Assembly: GCA_002429385.1 (NCBI GenBank)
Contig: DIZL01000067.1
Span: 1 to 55,032 of the forward strand
From: Prolixibacteraceae bacterium UBA6029
Lineage (GTDB): Bacteria; Bacteroidota; Bacteroidia; Bacteroidales; Prolixibacteraceae
Length of the DNA stretch: 55,032 bases
Reading direction: 5' to 3'
Part shown: in pieces, positions 33,811-44,000 of the stretch
Numbering within the stretch: position 1 is the stretch's first letter
Layout: every line of letters starts with the position of its first letter
Program-made: the position numbers and the translations under genes
Notes under the pieces: model-generated
Database searches by the model: none
The model's input: only the letters and a program-made list of their open reading frames with translations
Told to the model about the DNA's origin: nothing

Positions 33811-33884
33811 CGGGGTGTAGCGCAGCTTGGTAGCGTATCCGTCTGGGGGGCGGGGGGTCGCAAGTTCAAATCTTGTCACCCCGA
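33811..33884 (+). tRNA. tRNA-Pro, anticodon GGG
   Basis: A complete cloverleaf can be folded. The acceptor stem is CGGGGTG/CACCCCG with discriminator A33884. The D arm is GCGC...GCGT with a TTGGTA-containing loop. The anticodon stem is TCCGT/GCGGG with loop CTGGGGG, giving anticodon GGG at 33845-33847. The variable loop has 5 nt, and the T arm is GCAAG-TTCAAAT-CTTGT. CCA is not encoded. The gene has its own promoter and terminator. The gap after it, to 34051, holds only the terminator. Confidence 0.96.
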
Positions 33885-33898
33885 CTTATTGAAAAGAA

Positions 33899-33932
33899 AA
33901 GAGTTATGGATTAATTTTCATAGCTCTTTTTT
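33899..33932 (+). terminator. Intrinsic terminator after tRNA-Pro
   Basis: AAGAGTTATG (33899-33908) pairs with CATAGCTCTT (33919-33928), including one G-U pair, and runs into a T-tract to 33932. It begins 15 nt after the tRNA. Confidence 0.88.
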
Positions 33933-34051
33933 ATTTCAGTGCCACTTTCATGCGCTTTCTAATAAGATATAATGATCATGCTAATACCTTCTTTTACTGC
34001 AATACTGTTTGGTTTTCCCTTATCAATGAACAGTACTTTTTTTTTCAGTGC

Positions 34052-36772
34052 TTAAAATTCAAGCCGTACATGTGCATTTCCATGGAATGATTTCAGAATT
34101 ACTGTTTCAGTATTAGGATCATATTCGCCGCCTGTCACATGAACAGCCTTTTTACCATTTGGATGGGGTAATCTTATCGTCACCTCATTGGGTTTCCGGT
34201 CTGAATTGCACGTAATATCCGCTTCGATGTAGCCTTTACTGATTTCTGAATTCACCTTTACTGTAAGTGGACCAAAATAGCTTTGAACATTCGTTAATTC
34301 AATCGTTTTACCGTCTTCCAGCCATTTGCGTGGAATCGTATTCAATAATCGTAAGGTTGATCCTTCTTCGAGGTATAACATCCATCGTGTTTCCATTAGA
34401 AACCAGGCCTCTTCGTGTGTTTTATGAGGGGTGGCATGGAATAAATGCTCCCAGAAGGTATAAGTTTCCCTATCGGCCAGCGCTGAAAAGGTATTGTAAT
34501 AGGTCTTTAAAAATGGCTTGACCATACCGAGTTTGGCCTGTAACCAATCGTGACGGCCGTAATAAGGCTGACTAAATACCGCATTGTTCTGTAAAAACAA
34601 TTCACTTTCATAATTCAACAAGATTCCCGAAATGGGCTCATTAACACCAAAAACTTCACAGAAAACAAGATACATGGGTCCCAGCAGTATGTCAGGCACC
34701 GTAAATGTCCCGTGTGAAAAGAATTTCTCCCTGTTGAAATAGAGCGCCCTGGGCCCGATAGCTTCTGTCCATGGGGGTAGTGTTGGGATCCAGGTCCCGT
34801 CACCAAGGGGGACAACTGGCGATTGTGCCAATGCATTAAGTGCCGATTCACGGATATCCTTTTTCCATTCATCGGCTTCCTTTTTTAGCAGTATCGATTG
34901 ATCAGGATCAATTTCTGCCAGTATTTCAGCCACACGGCTTAAACCAATGTAAGCATATCCATTGAGCATAAACTGATGAAAATTATCTTCAGGATCAGCC
35001 ACTTTGCCGGCAATCATTCAATATCCCCTGCCCCGAAGGCTGTCGATTTTATTGCTTGCCCTCCACTTCATCAGATAATCGCAAGCTTTAAGAATTTCAG
35101 GCTCGATCTTTTTGATCCATTCCTTATCACGGGTATATCTGAAATACTCACCAAGCGACCACAACACAGCACCGGTCTCGCCGGTATAACTCTGGTAATT
35201 CTGGATCGATCCATCCTCATGCTGCTTGTCCATGAAATAATTCAACGACCGTTTGGCAATCTCACTCCACCCCATTGAATTATAGAACTGGATGATCGGA
35301 GCGCTCTCCGTACCGATGGGTCCATAATACCCAACATTGGGGGCAAGGTCACCATCTGGCTCATTTCCATAGGTTATCAGATCCATATGCAACAGTCCGG
35401 CCTGTATCATTTCCTCAATCCTCTTTTCAGGCACACGAATCTGTGCACCCTGTTGGAGTTTAGTTTGCCAGTATGCTTTACACTCCAAAAACCGCTGATC
35501 AAACGACTGGGCCATTAGCATCAATGCCCGTTCATTGGACACAGGAGAATGGGGAAGATAAAATTCAAAGACAGCCTTTTCTCCGGGCTGAAGTAATAGG
35601 GCGACTTCTTCGTTTGGCAATGGATTTCCGTTTAGTTTTGAAACACAAAAAACACTGTCACTGTTGAAGGCCGATATTCCTGTTTTCGGATCAAAAGTAT
35701 AGGGTTTCTGCCACAAATTAGCTGTTTTAAACCAGGCATAGCGTGGAACTCTACCCGTATTCGTTATTACAGATTGAAAGTAAAGTACGGTCTCTTCCTC
35801 AGGATCAAAAGATTTCTGAAGTTTTGATTTCACAATTTCTTCCTGTTGTGGCGAAAGTACATGCCCGATACTATACTTATCGGCAACAAGGTAGTTTGTA
35901 CCTTTAACGGTCTGTGCTGTAAGCGGCGAATGCTCCAATGAAACAAATGAAGAGGATTTGTATTCTACGTCATCATCCATCTGAGTAGAATGAAGTATCG
36001 GCATTACTCCTTCTTCGAGACGACGCGAAGTATTGATTTCAACACCGACACCCCGTCCTATGCTGTAATTGTAGTAGATGGCACCATTTTTATTTCCCGG
36101 AACGGTAAGGGGCGATGTAACAAACCGGGGTGTAATAGCATTGGCCTGCAGGGGTGCATTGGGCATGCTCTCATTGAGCTCGAAAATACGAAAGTCACGC
36201 GACAGGCCTAACCAGGCCGAAAGGGTTTGATTCTGCGTTCGCTTAGCGGCAGAAGCAAAGGATTCCTCTGGCTCTGATTCAATCTTCTGTAATTTAGTCT
36301 GAAGTTTAAGCGATTGAATTGCTGACTGAACTTCAGAAAAAGAACGCTGATCTGAATCCTTTAGCACAACAACTGAATAATCAGGAATATAGATTGGATA
36401 CTTTAAACTGACATCCCGCAGAAGAAATGAAAATGGAGCATGAGTTGTCTGAACTGAAATGAGTGTGGCACCGGGACCGGGAGCATTGTGCACATTGTTA
36501 ATCCCGATGGTAATTCGAGCCGTTCCCGATGAAGTGATTTCAAAACGATTGTTCCTTACTTTCCCCTTCCCTTTGATAATTTCTATATTCCTGAGGCTGC
36601 CGTTTAATACCGTGATCGTTCCTGACGGTTTATCCTTGCTCCATTCAATGGATATTTTCTGAACAGATGGAGAGACTTGCTTTCCCTGCCCTTTCAGACC
36701 AATTGGAATTAAGGATAAAAGGGTTAAAATGCACCCCATTAATCCCAGCGGCAGCACCAATTTATTCTTCAT
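34052..36772 (-). pseudogene. Six-hairpin-glycosidase-like exported protein, split by an in-frame TGA
   Basis: Two abutting open frames in the same phase read as one protein of about 905 residues, interrupted by TGA at 35018-35020 after SLRGRGY and directly before MIAGKVADPE. The N-terminal part (584 aa from the ATG at 36772) has a signal peptide (KLVLPLGLMGCILTLLSL), a beta-rich region, and then the start of an alpha/alpha barrel (GYYGPIGTESAPIIQFYNS, QHEDGSIQNYQSYTGETGA). The C-terminal 321 aa continue the barrel (WTEAIGPRALYF, THEEAWFLMETRW) and end in a beta domain. The fold suggests a glycoside hydrolase of the six-hairpin type; family and substrate are not identified. A single TGG-to-TGA change or a sequencing error would explain the split. 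Elsewhere in the window TGA is a normal stop. Confidence 0.75.
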
Positions 36773-36836
36773 AATCAATTTTCTGACCTTAGGTTTAGTA
36801 TGAAGGGATTACAACGACAATCCTTCCTGTTTAAAA

Positions 36837-36866
36837 CCCGCAAATGTATGTTATTACACTTGCGGG
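36837..36866 (-). terminator. Terminator-like hairpin after the duplicated-domain lipoprotein gene
   Basis: CCCGCAAATGT (36837-36847) pairs with ACACTTGCGGG (36856-36866) with one mismatch. A short A-run at 36833-36836 gives a U-tail on the minus strand. It lies 28 bp beyond the stop at 36894 and upstream of the split glycosidase gene. Confidence 0.7.
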
Positions 36867-36893
36867 CTCAGTATTTATAACAGAAAATTCAAG

Positions 36894-37703
36894 CTAATTC
36901 GAGCCAATATTTCCCTGGCAGATAATATTGGTTAAACCTATTGTAGCCTGATAAATATTAATATAGCCATCGTAAACCAGCCAGTTATCATAGGTGATGG
37001 CAACGCCTGAATTAAGTTTTCGAATATTGGTGAAGCTTTTACCGATGGTTCCATCGACATTGTTCAACACCAAGGCAACAGGACCGCCACCTACAGTTGC
37101 AATTGAAGTCATGTTAACTGTTGCAGGATAGGCATCGCCTGCAATGGTACCGGTAAGCGAAATAGTAACCAATGTATTTCCATTTACCCTTTTTTCGAAT
37201 AATGCAGTCCCTGAGACACCAAATGAACCTATTGTTTTTAAAGTATAGGTCTTATTGGTAGAGGTTATTACATTACCGCCAATATCGCCCTGGGCAAGAA
37301 TTACATTGAGTTCGCTGCTGCTTTTAAGCACATTTACATGGCCGTCATAGGCAATTAGCTGGGTATATGACATTGTTGTTACTTCTGTTGTGCTTTTTCC
37401 AGTCGCATCAACCGGATTAAGGGTTGCAACTATATCGTCTGCTTCAACTACAGAATTTGCGCACAGGAAGGCCGGATGAGATCCTGAAGGAGCGCCGGTC
37501 AATGTAATATCTACGGTAGTTACAGAACTGCTCGTTTCGGTGAAAGTGACTGTCCCAGAAACTCCAAGCACATCTTTTACCTTTAAATTATAAGTTGTTT
37601 TTCTGGCAGGTATATCACTTTTTTTACATCCGCTACCCCCCAACAGCAAGATTATAGCTGTAAACATGGTGAATAGGATTATTACTTTTGTAGTGTTTTT
37701 CAT
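36894..37703 (-). CDS. Lipoprotein with two tandem copies of a beta-rich domain
   Basis: The 269-aa protein begins with a lipoprotein signal (TKVIILFTMFTAIILLL then GGSGC, lipid Cys26). Two homologous halves of about 115 residues follow. Each has a TYxLK..., GVSGT..F, V..TI/DI.LTG, long loop, L.YDG.(V/I)N(V/I) and a final QG(D/N)IG(G/S)N block. The pattern resembles CHRD-type domains, but I am not sure of the family. The upstream part of the open frame to 37829 is not part of the gene, since the Met at 37703 directly precedes the signal sequence. It should sit on a membrane surface. It ends at a terminator-like hairpin. Confidence 0.8.
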   Translation of the reverse strand: MKNTTKVIILFTMFTAIILLLGGSGCKKSDIPARKTTYNLKVKDVLGVSGTVTFTETSSSVTTVDITLTGAPSGSHPAFLCANSVVEADDIVATLNPVDATGKSTTEVTTMSYTQLIAYDGHVNVLKSSSELNVILAQGDIGGNVITSTNKTYTLKTIGSFGVSGTALFEKRVNGNTLVTISLTGTIAGDAYPATVNMTSIATVGGGPVALVLNNVDGTIGKSFTNIRKLNSGVAITYDNWLVYDGYINIYQATIGLTNIICQGNIGSN

Positions 37704-38306
37704 GGCAAATAACTTGTTTTCATTCTCCGCATCTGGCGGCTCAGGTGTGAATTGATTATCACGATATAAAGATGAAACTTTTTTCTTTGAATGATTTACA
37801 CAATTACGGATAAATATTACAGAATTCACACATTGCCTGGTTCCAGCCTGCTATTAAACACGACGTTTAATAAAACTAACTTGTTTGTACTTTACCTTAT
37901 GAAATCCTTATTCCACATTTATTTCATAAATGTAAATACAAAAGCACTTCAATCCAAGACTTTGGTGAATTTTGCGTTCAGATGGTATGTTTTGCTTGGC
38001 AGGGAGTAATGCGAGGCCCGCGATTTGCAATCATGGAAGATTAAAAGCGATTAAAAATCCTTGACCCATATCCGGGCAATCGGCCATAATTCGTGAAATT
38101 CGTTTTTTCTGCACGTTCTGCACGTTCTGCCCATTTGCATTTCCGATAACTCCGCCATTTCCGCTTTACGCCAATTTCATTCAATTCCTCAACTTACGCA
38201 ACTTCCTCAACTTCCGCAATCGCAGTTTTTCATTAAAAAAAGTAAACAAAAATCAGATTGAGTCCAAAATTTTTGCATGATTGGCTTAAATTGAATTTCT
38301 CATTTT
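37704..38306. other. 603-bp intergenic region with short repeats
   Basis: No supported gene is present. It contains a 9-bp tandem repeat CTGCACGTT (38109-38117, 38118-38126) and two copies of CTCAACTTMCGCAA (38188-38201, 38206-38219) in a pyrimidine-rich block. The right part lies downstream of the kinase gene at 38307; no clear terminator was found. Confidence 0.6.
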
Positions 38307-40427
38307 CTATATCGGCAGAGCATCGCCAGGGATGGTGAAATAAAACGTACTTCCCTTTCCCTCTTCACTATCTACCCAAATTTCTCCGCCGAGCTTTTCA
38401 ATAAAATCTTTGCACAACTCAAGTCCAAGTCCAGAACTGGGCTCATCATCGGTACCTTTCCGGTTGGTTTTAACGTTAAGATCGAATAAATTATTCAGTA
38501 TGGCCGGACTCATTCCAATACCGGAATCCTTCACAGATATTTCAACCAAATTATTCCCGGAGACTTTTGCTGAAAGACTTATTTTCCCACTTCTGGGTGT
38601 GAATTTCACCGCATTTGAAACAAAATTGCGGATGACGGTCTGAAGCATGTTCGTGTCAGCAACAACCATGATATCAACCGGAATATCGTATGATATTTCA
38701 ATTTCCTTATTTTTAATAGATTCCATCAACATTTCCATGCTTTTGCTAACCGATGAAAACAAGGAAACAACTACCGGATTTAAAGGAACCAAACCCCGTT
38801 GCATTTTGGCCCATTCCAGCAGGTTATCAAGCAAACCATATAAACTTGAAGCTGATTTTTCCATGCTTACGGCCATCTCCTGAAGTTCTGCCCTTTCCAT
38901 GGAAGGAAGATTTTCTACAAATAGCTGTGTAATGCCAATAAATGAACTAAACGGGCTGCGCAGGTCGTGGGCGATGATGGAGAAAAATTTATCCTTCTCG
39001 GCATTGGCTTTCAAGAGTTCTTCATTTTTAAGTTTAATTTCTTTCTCCACACGCTTAATTTCTGTGGCATCAATTCCAAAACCCATGATGTATTTTTTAT
39101 CCTGAAGGTCTAACCGGATTCCATTTAAAATAAATGGAATTGGACGTCGGTCTTTAGTTAGCAATTCATCTTCAAATACAAAGGGTCCCTGATCAATAAT
39201 CTTTTCTGCGGCTTCGAGCATGTAATCCCTTGTTTTAGAATCAATCCAATCAGTTACTTTCCAGTTTTGTAATTCATGATTTTCATATCCCAACAAAGTT
39301 TCATGGTTTTTATTCCAACGAACAAGTTGCATATCAGGGTAGCTGAACAAATAAAAAAGTCCGGGAAGGTTGTCTAACAATGAGTTGGTAAATAATTGTT
39401 CCTGGAGGAGCAGATCCTCCGCAATCTTCCGATCAGTAATATCAGTATGAGTACCGCTCATTCGGATTACTTTACCTTCCGAATTCCATTTAACGGCCTG
39501 TGCCTGATCCAGAATCCATTTATACTGACCATCTTTGGTTCGCATCCGGTATTCAAGACGGTGCATAGGGGTTATACCTATCAAATGATCTTCAATCGAT
39601 TTCGAAACTATTGCCTTATCTTCAGGATGAATAAAATCACTCCATTGCTTTACCGTAAATTCAATATCTTCGAGATGGTAACCAATCATTTCAGCCCATC
39701 GTTCATTTCTCTTCACCTCATTGGTTTCTAGGTTCCAATCCCAATAACCCAACTGACTACCCTGTAAAACATACGTTAAACTCTCTCCACTTTCCTTTAG
39801 GTCCTCTTCCACCTTTCTCCGTGTTTTAATCTCGGCTGTTAGTTCTTCCGTTCGCTCATCCACCAGATATTCCAGATTGTCATTCATATATTTCAATTGT
39901 TCCTGGGTTTGAAGGAGCTTTGCATTTTGCTGAATAGCACCTTCGTAAATATTGAGCAGGAGTTTGATCGTTTGTCGCTGGTCTGACTGAATAATCCGTT
40001 TCTTTCCCTCAAAATTGATTTCCACACCAAACGAGCCTTTTCCCGTCTCGATTCCTGACTGATCTGCCAATATCTTTTCAATGTGTGAGATCAGATAATC
40101 CTGATCATAGGGTTTGGTTATAAAGCTATCAGCTCCCGATACTAATCCTTCAATAACCTCCTTAGTGCTGTTAAGGGAAGTCAGCAATATAACAGGTGTG
40201 TTTTTCGTGGATTCCTGAGTTTTAATTTGCCGGCAAAGCTCATAACCATCCATACCCGGCATCACGATATCAGAAATAACCAGTGAAGGTGTATTTTCAG
40301 AAAGCCATTTCAGTGCACTTTCCGCGTCATCGACAAGGACTACCTTATAGTTTTGACCTAGAAGAATATTTTCTAAAAGCATAGACTGGGTCCGGCTATC
40401 TTCGACGACTAAAATCAGTTGATTCAT
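38307..40427 (-). CDS. REC-PAS-PAS histidine kinase at the end of the chemosensory cluster
   Basis: The 706-aa soluble protein starts with a CheY-like receiver (about 1-120, phosphoacceptor D53), then a linker and coiled coil (GVEINFEGKKRIIQSDQ, then LVDERTEEL near 195). Two PAS domains follow (about 210-335 and 340-460), then HisKA with H487 in SIIAHDLRSPFSS and a HATPase (NFVSNAVKFTP, DSGIGM, SSGLGLELCKDFIEKLGG in separate blocks). The receiver and linker closely resemble those of the hybrid kinase at 49453. The gene starts 3 nt after the cheB stop and so is translated with the che genes. It stands where the GGDEF regulator WspR is found in Wsp operons, suggesting it is an output phosphorylated by CheA. 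Confidence 0.9.
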   Translation of the reverse strand: MNQLILVVEDSRTQSMLLENILLGQNYKVVLVDDAESALKWLSENTPSLVISDIVMPGMDGYELCRQIKTQESTKNTPVILLTSLNSTKEVIEGLVSGADSFITKPYDQDYLISHIEKILADQSGIETGKGSFGVEINFEGKKRIIQSDQRQTIKLLLNIYEGAIQQNAKLLQTQEQLKYMNDNLEYLVDERTEELTAEIKTRRKVEEDLKESGESLTYVLQGSQLGYWDWNLETNEVKRNERWAEMIGYHLEDIEFTVKQWSDFIHPEDKAIVSKSIEDHLIGITPMHRLEYRMRTKDGQYKWILDQAQAVKWNSEGKVIRMSGTHTDITDRKIAEDLLLQEQLFTNSLLDNLPGLFYLFSYPDMQLVRWNKNHETLLGYENHELQNWKVTDWIDSKTRDYMLEAAEKIIDQGPFVFEDELLTKDRRPIPFILNGIRLDLQDKKYIMGFGIDATEIKRVEKEIKLKNEELLKANAEKDKFFSIIAHDLRSPFSSFIGITQLFVENLPSMERAELQEMAVSMEKSASSLYGLLDNLLEWAKMQRGLVPLNPVVVSLFSSVSKSMEMLMESIKNKEIEISYDIPVDIMVVADTNMLQTVIRNFVSNAVKFTPRSGKISLSAKVSGNNLVEISVKDSGIGMSPAILNNLFDLNVKTNRKGTDDEPSSGLGLELCKDFIEKLGGEIWVDSEEGKGSTFYFTIPGDALPI

Positions 40428-40430
40428 ATT

Positions 40431-41483
40431 TCAATCTTTTATATTTTGACACAGAACCGACAAAACTCCTGCAATTTTATCCGGCGCAAGAACCTGATCA
40501 GCCGCGCCAATCCGAACTGCTTCTCCAGGCATCCCAAATACCACGCAACTTGCTTCATCCTGCACGATAGTAATGGCACCTCTATCTTTCATGTTTTTCA
40601 ATTCCCTGGCGCCATCCTTTCCCATACCTGTTAGTAGCACACCAATTGCATTCGGGCCCATCACTTCGGCAACCGATCGAAAAAGAAAATCGACCGATGG
40701 GCACAAGTTATTTTCAGGAGGGAGTTTACCTAGAGTTATCCTTGGTCCTGGCTTTATTCCCATTTGAAGGTCATCCGGTGCGAGATAAACATTACCGGGT
40801 TCAATCAAATCTCCGTCTTTTCCAATATTTACCAGTAGTTTGGAAGAACCTGCCAGCCAATCCCTGAATCCATTCAGAAATCCCCTGGCAATATGTTGCA
40901 CGATAAGAACCGGAACCGGTAAATCCTTCGGTAAATTAGACAGGATGGTCAGTAAAACAACAGGCCCTCCTGTGGAAGCACCGATGGCAATAAGCTGAAT
41001 ATCTTTATTTTCCGTATTTACTGACTGCAATTTTTGAATTGGCCGGATTTTATGATTCATTTGTTTAGGGAAGCGCCTGACCACTTTGATCTCTGACATG
41101 AGTTTTACATACTGGATCAGTACATTGCGGGCAGCGGCGAATCCCGGATCGGCCATGCCCGGAGGGCGGAGAACAATAGCCAGGGCTCCGGCTTCAAGCA
41201 ATTTGAAAGAGTTTGCCACTTCATGAGCTTCTAAACTTCCGCTTACAATAATAACGGGAGTCGGAATCGTCTCCATGATGATGCGCGTAGCTTCATATCC
41301 ATCCATCCCCGGCATATGGATATCCATGGTAATCAGGTCAGGTCGTTTTTCTTTGACGAACTCAATGGCTTCAGCACCTGTACCTGCTATGCCAATAACC
41401 TGGATGTCAGGATCAGAGGAAAGCAGGTGGGTCATAAACTCCTGCACTACCCTGGAATCGTCAACTATCAGTACTTTGATCAT
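40431..41483 (-). CDS. cheB: Chemotaxis response regulator and protein-glutamate methylesterase CheB
   Basis: CheB removes methyl groups from (and deamidates) MCP receptors for adaptation. The 350-aa protein has an N-terminal receiver (D8/D9, phosphoacceptor D54, MDIHMPGMDG) and a C-terminal methylesterase domain with the catalytic triad S170 (IGASTGGP), H197 (VQHIARGF) and D290 (LTGMGKDGA). It lies 11 nt after cheA and 3 nt before the REC-PAS kinase. Its substrate should be the MCP encoded at 44001. Confidence 0.96.
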   Translation of the reverse strand: MIKVLIVDDSRVVQEFMTHLLSSDPDIQVIGIAGTGAEAIEFVKEKRPDLITMDIHMPGMDGYEATRIIMETIPTPVIIVSGSLEAHEVANSFKLLEAGALAIVLRPPGMADPGFAAARNVLIQYVKLMSEIKVVRRFPKQMNHKIRPIQKLQSVNTENKDIQLIAIGASTGGPVVLLTILSNLPKDLPVPVLIVQHIARGFLNGFRDWLAGSSKLLVNIGKDGDLIEPGNVYLAPDDLQMGIKPGPRITLGKLPPENNLCPSVDFLFRSVAEVMGPNAIGVLLTGMGKDGARELKNMKDRGAITIVQDEASCVVFGMPGEAVRIGAADQVLAPDKIAGVLSVLCQNIKD

Positions 41484-41494
41484 CTGTCGTTTAT

Positions 41495-43828
41495 TTATAT
41501 TAACTTCTTTATAACTTCCAGTAAATTGCCCTGATCGAACTTGCTTTTAATGATGTAAGCATCGGCTCCTGCTTCAATTCCCCGTTCACGGTCTTCGCGA
41601 GATTCAAGCGAAGTGACCAACACCACCGGCATCTCACTCAGCTTTTTATCGTTTTTTATTTTGATGGTTAGTTCAAAGCCATTAAGTCTCGGCATATCCA
41701 CATCCGTCACTATTAAATCGAATTCTTCGCTCTTTGCACGGGTGAATGCGTCAAAGCCATCCACGGCAGTAACCACATGATATCCTGCAGTTTCCAAGAT
41801 ATTTTTCAGTAGTGTACGGGAAGTGATTGAATCTTCAGCAACCAATATTTTACGCGATTTTGTTGAAGCTTTTCCTTCGTCCTGCGTTCCCTTTTTTCTT
41901 CCTGCAGTACGAACAGCCGATTTCATCAGGTCGGAAATATGAAGAACCGGAACAATCTTTCCCGAGCCCAGTATGGTAACTCCTGAAATATTCCGGACAC
42001 GTTTCAGCAGTTTACCGAGCCCTTTTACCAGAACCTGGTGTTCGTCGAGTACTTCATCCACTTTAAATGCCATACGGTTTTCGCCTGAAATGAGTACAAC
42101 GATTCGGATATTTCCGGAACTCTGCGATTCAGCAGAGGATGAACGGGAAGTTTCCTTCCGGCGTTCCGGCAAACCAAGCACATCGGCAAGGCTTACCACT
42201 GAAATAACATCTTCACCAATGCAGATGGTTTCATGATTCTCAACTGTCTTGAGTTCTTCAGGCGTCACACGCATCACCCTTTCCACATTCATGGTTGGAA
42301 GAATAAATTCGAATTCACGCAGACTAACTAAAATACCTCTGAATGCTGCCAGTGACATGGGGATAAGAATACGGAATGTTGTTCCGAAGTTCTTTTCCGT
42401 TTCCACGGTTAATTTTCCGTTCAGTTTATCCACTTTTTCGCTCACTATCGGAAGACCTAATCCACGACCCGATAAATCAGTGATAATCGCGCTGGTGGAA
42501 ACTCCCGATTGGTAGATCAGTGAGAATATTTCATCTTCATTCAGTTTTTCCGCAGCATCCGGCGAAATAGCTTCTGTTTTAAGTGCAGCTTTCAAAACTT
42601 TTTCCTTGTCGATGCCTTTCCCGTCATCTGAAACCGATATCTCAACCAGTCCATTTTCCTTTGCAACAAAAGCCATAGTTATTTTTCCGCGTGGTAGCTT
42701 GTGTTGCAGCTCGCGTTCCCGGGGAGTTCCAATTCCATGATCAATGCTGTTCCTGATCAGGTGGTTCAGCGGATCTTTCAATTCTTCCAAAATTCGTTTA
42801 TCAATTTCCAGGTCGGAGCCAAGAATGATAAATTCTATTTCTTTGTTTTGCTCGCGTGAAATTTCCCTTACCATTCCAGGAAAAGCTTCGACAAGAGAAG
42901 ATACCGGAAGCATGAGTACCTGTTTCATGGCATCGAGGTGATCGGTTACCTGGCGATCGAGGCTAAACCGTTCCTTTTCCATAAAGCGGGTAACTTTTAC
43001 CAAATGGGTTTCCAGGTTATTCAGGCGCACTTCATTTTTATCCTGCCATTCATTCCATTGAATGACAGATGCTGTAGACCGGCGTCCCCGCCATTTCATT
43101 GTTTCTGTTTTCCATTCTTCAACATCCCGGAGAATCTGAATTAATTCACTGGTTTGCTGATTGAAAGCTATTTTTGTTTGCAGAAACTCCTCCGCCTGTT
43201 GCAGAAGAGGATCTAATTTTGAAATCGAAATACGAACCATTTCAGCAAATGCCGGTTTTGAAACCGGGAGTTCATCCATTGCGGGTTCTATGGCTTTTGC
43301 AACATTGGTTGGCGATTCTCCTTTTACTTCTAAGGACTTTACCTCAACCGGTGCTGCCTCAACCGATTTTACTTCACTTTGCAGCTTTGATACATCCTGT
43401 GTTCCATTGGTAATTGGTTCCGGTGTCAATTGTCTTAATTGCTGAATCATTTCTCTCAGGGTTTGCCGTTCTACAGGTGTTTGTTGTGATCCTTCTGAGT
43501 TAACAAGTCTGGAGAGGTTTTCACCGATTTTATGAAAGAGATCGAACAACCCGGGATTCATTGTGATCTCATTTCTCTTTAATGAAGAAAAGAGGGATTC
43601 CAATGGCTGGCATACCGATTCTATTTCCTTCTTACCCACAGAGCGTGCAGCCCCTTTCAGACTATGGACTTCGCGAAACAGGGTTTCAATCATTCCGGAC
43701 TGACTTTCTGTTGTCTTTGTTTTCTCCAGTTCAATTAAGCCATCAGAAAAGGATTTGATATGCTCTTCGGCCTCAATCCGGAATGTTGCCTGTATTCGCT
43801 TCAGAAATTCATTGTCTTTGGTATCCAT
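41495..43828 (-). CDS. cheA: CheA-type hybrid histidine kinase with C-terminal receiver
   Basis: The 777-aa protein has an Hpt (P1) domain with the phosphorylated His55 in REVHSLKGAARS. A long helical linker without an obvious CheY-binding P2 domain follows. Next are an HATPase (P4) with NHLIRNSIDHGIGTPRERE split over its N-box, VSDDGKGID and GRGLGLPIV, a CheW-like P5 domain (about 515-640), and a C-terminal receiver (KILVAEDSITSRTLL, TDVDMPRLNG). This Hpt-kinase-CheW-REC layout is that of WspE and FrzE-type CheAs. The own receiver may act as a phosphate sink or internal output. The start is preceded by 172 bp without a gene after the mcp stop. Confidence 0.95.
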   Translation of the reverse strand: MDTKDNEFLKRIQATFRIEAEEHIKSFSDGLIELEKTKTTESQSGMIETLFREVHSLKGAARSVGKKEIESVCQPLESLFSSLKRNEITMNPGLFDLFHKIGENLSRLVNSEGSQQTPVERQTLREMIQQLRQLTPEPITNGTQDVSKLQSEVKSVEAAPVEVKSLEVKGESPTNVAKAIEPAMDELPVSKPAFAEMVRISISKLDPLLQQAEEFLQTKIAFNQQTSELIQILRDVEEWKTETMKWRGRRSTASVIQWNEWQDKNEVRLNNLETHLVKVTRFMEKERFSLDRQVTDHLDAMKQVLMLPVSSLVEAFPGMVREISREQNKEIEFIILGSDLEIDKRILEELKDPLNHLIRNSIDHGIGTPRERELQHKLPRGKITMAFVAKENGLVEISVSDDGKGIDKEKVLKAALKTEAISPDAAEKLNEDEIFSLIYQSGVSTSAIITDLSGRGLGLPIVSEKVDKLNGKLTVETEKNFGTTFRILIPMSLAAFRGILVSLREFEFILPTMNVERVMRVTPEELKTVENHETICIGEDVISVVSLADVLGLPERRKETSRSSSAESQSSGNIRIVVLISGENRMAFKVDEVLDEHQVLVKGLGKLLKRVRNISGVTILGSGKIVPVLHISDLMKSAVRTAGRKKGTQDEGKASTKSRKILVAEDSITSRTLLKNILETAGYHVVTAVDGFDAFTRAKSEEFDLIVTDVDMPRLNGFELTIKIKNDKKLSEMPVVLVTSLESREDRERGIEAGADAYIIKSKFDQGNLLEVIKKLI

Positions 43829-44000
43829 TTTATTACTCTTTTATTTCTTCATTTTAAAATTGATCTCTACATCATCCGAAAGAATCTGATCGTTTTGTTC
43901 CACTTCATCCCGCGGACGGTTAAGGTCATTTATTCCCTGTATCTACAAATCTTCCGCTCTTCCAGAGCTCTTCGAATCTGCCTTTCCATTTTCCATTTTC

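Noticed and set aside
35018..35020. Selenocysteine or other programmed recoding of the TGA in the glycosidase-like gene
   Set aside because: No selenocysteine-type catalytic context and no obvious downstream stem-loop signal were seen; nonsense mutation or sequencing error is simpler.
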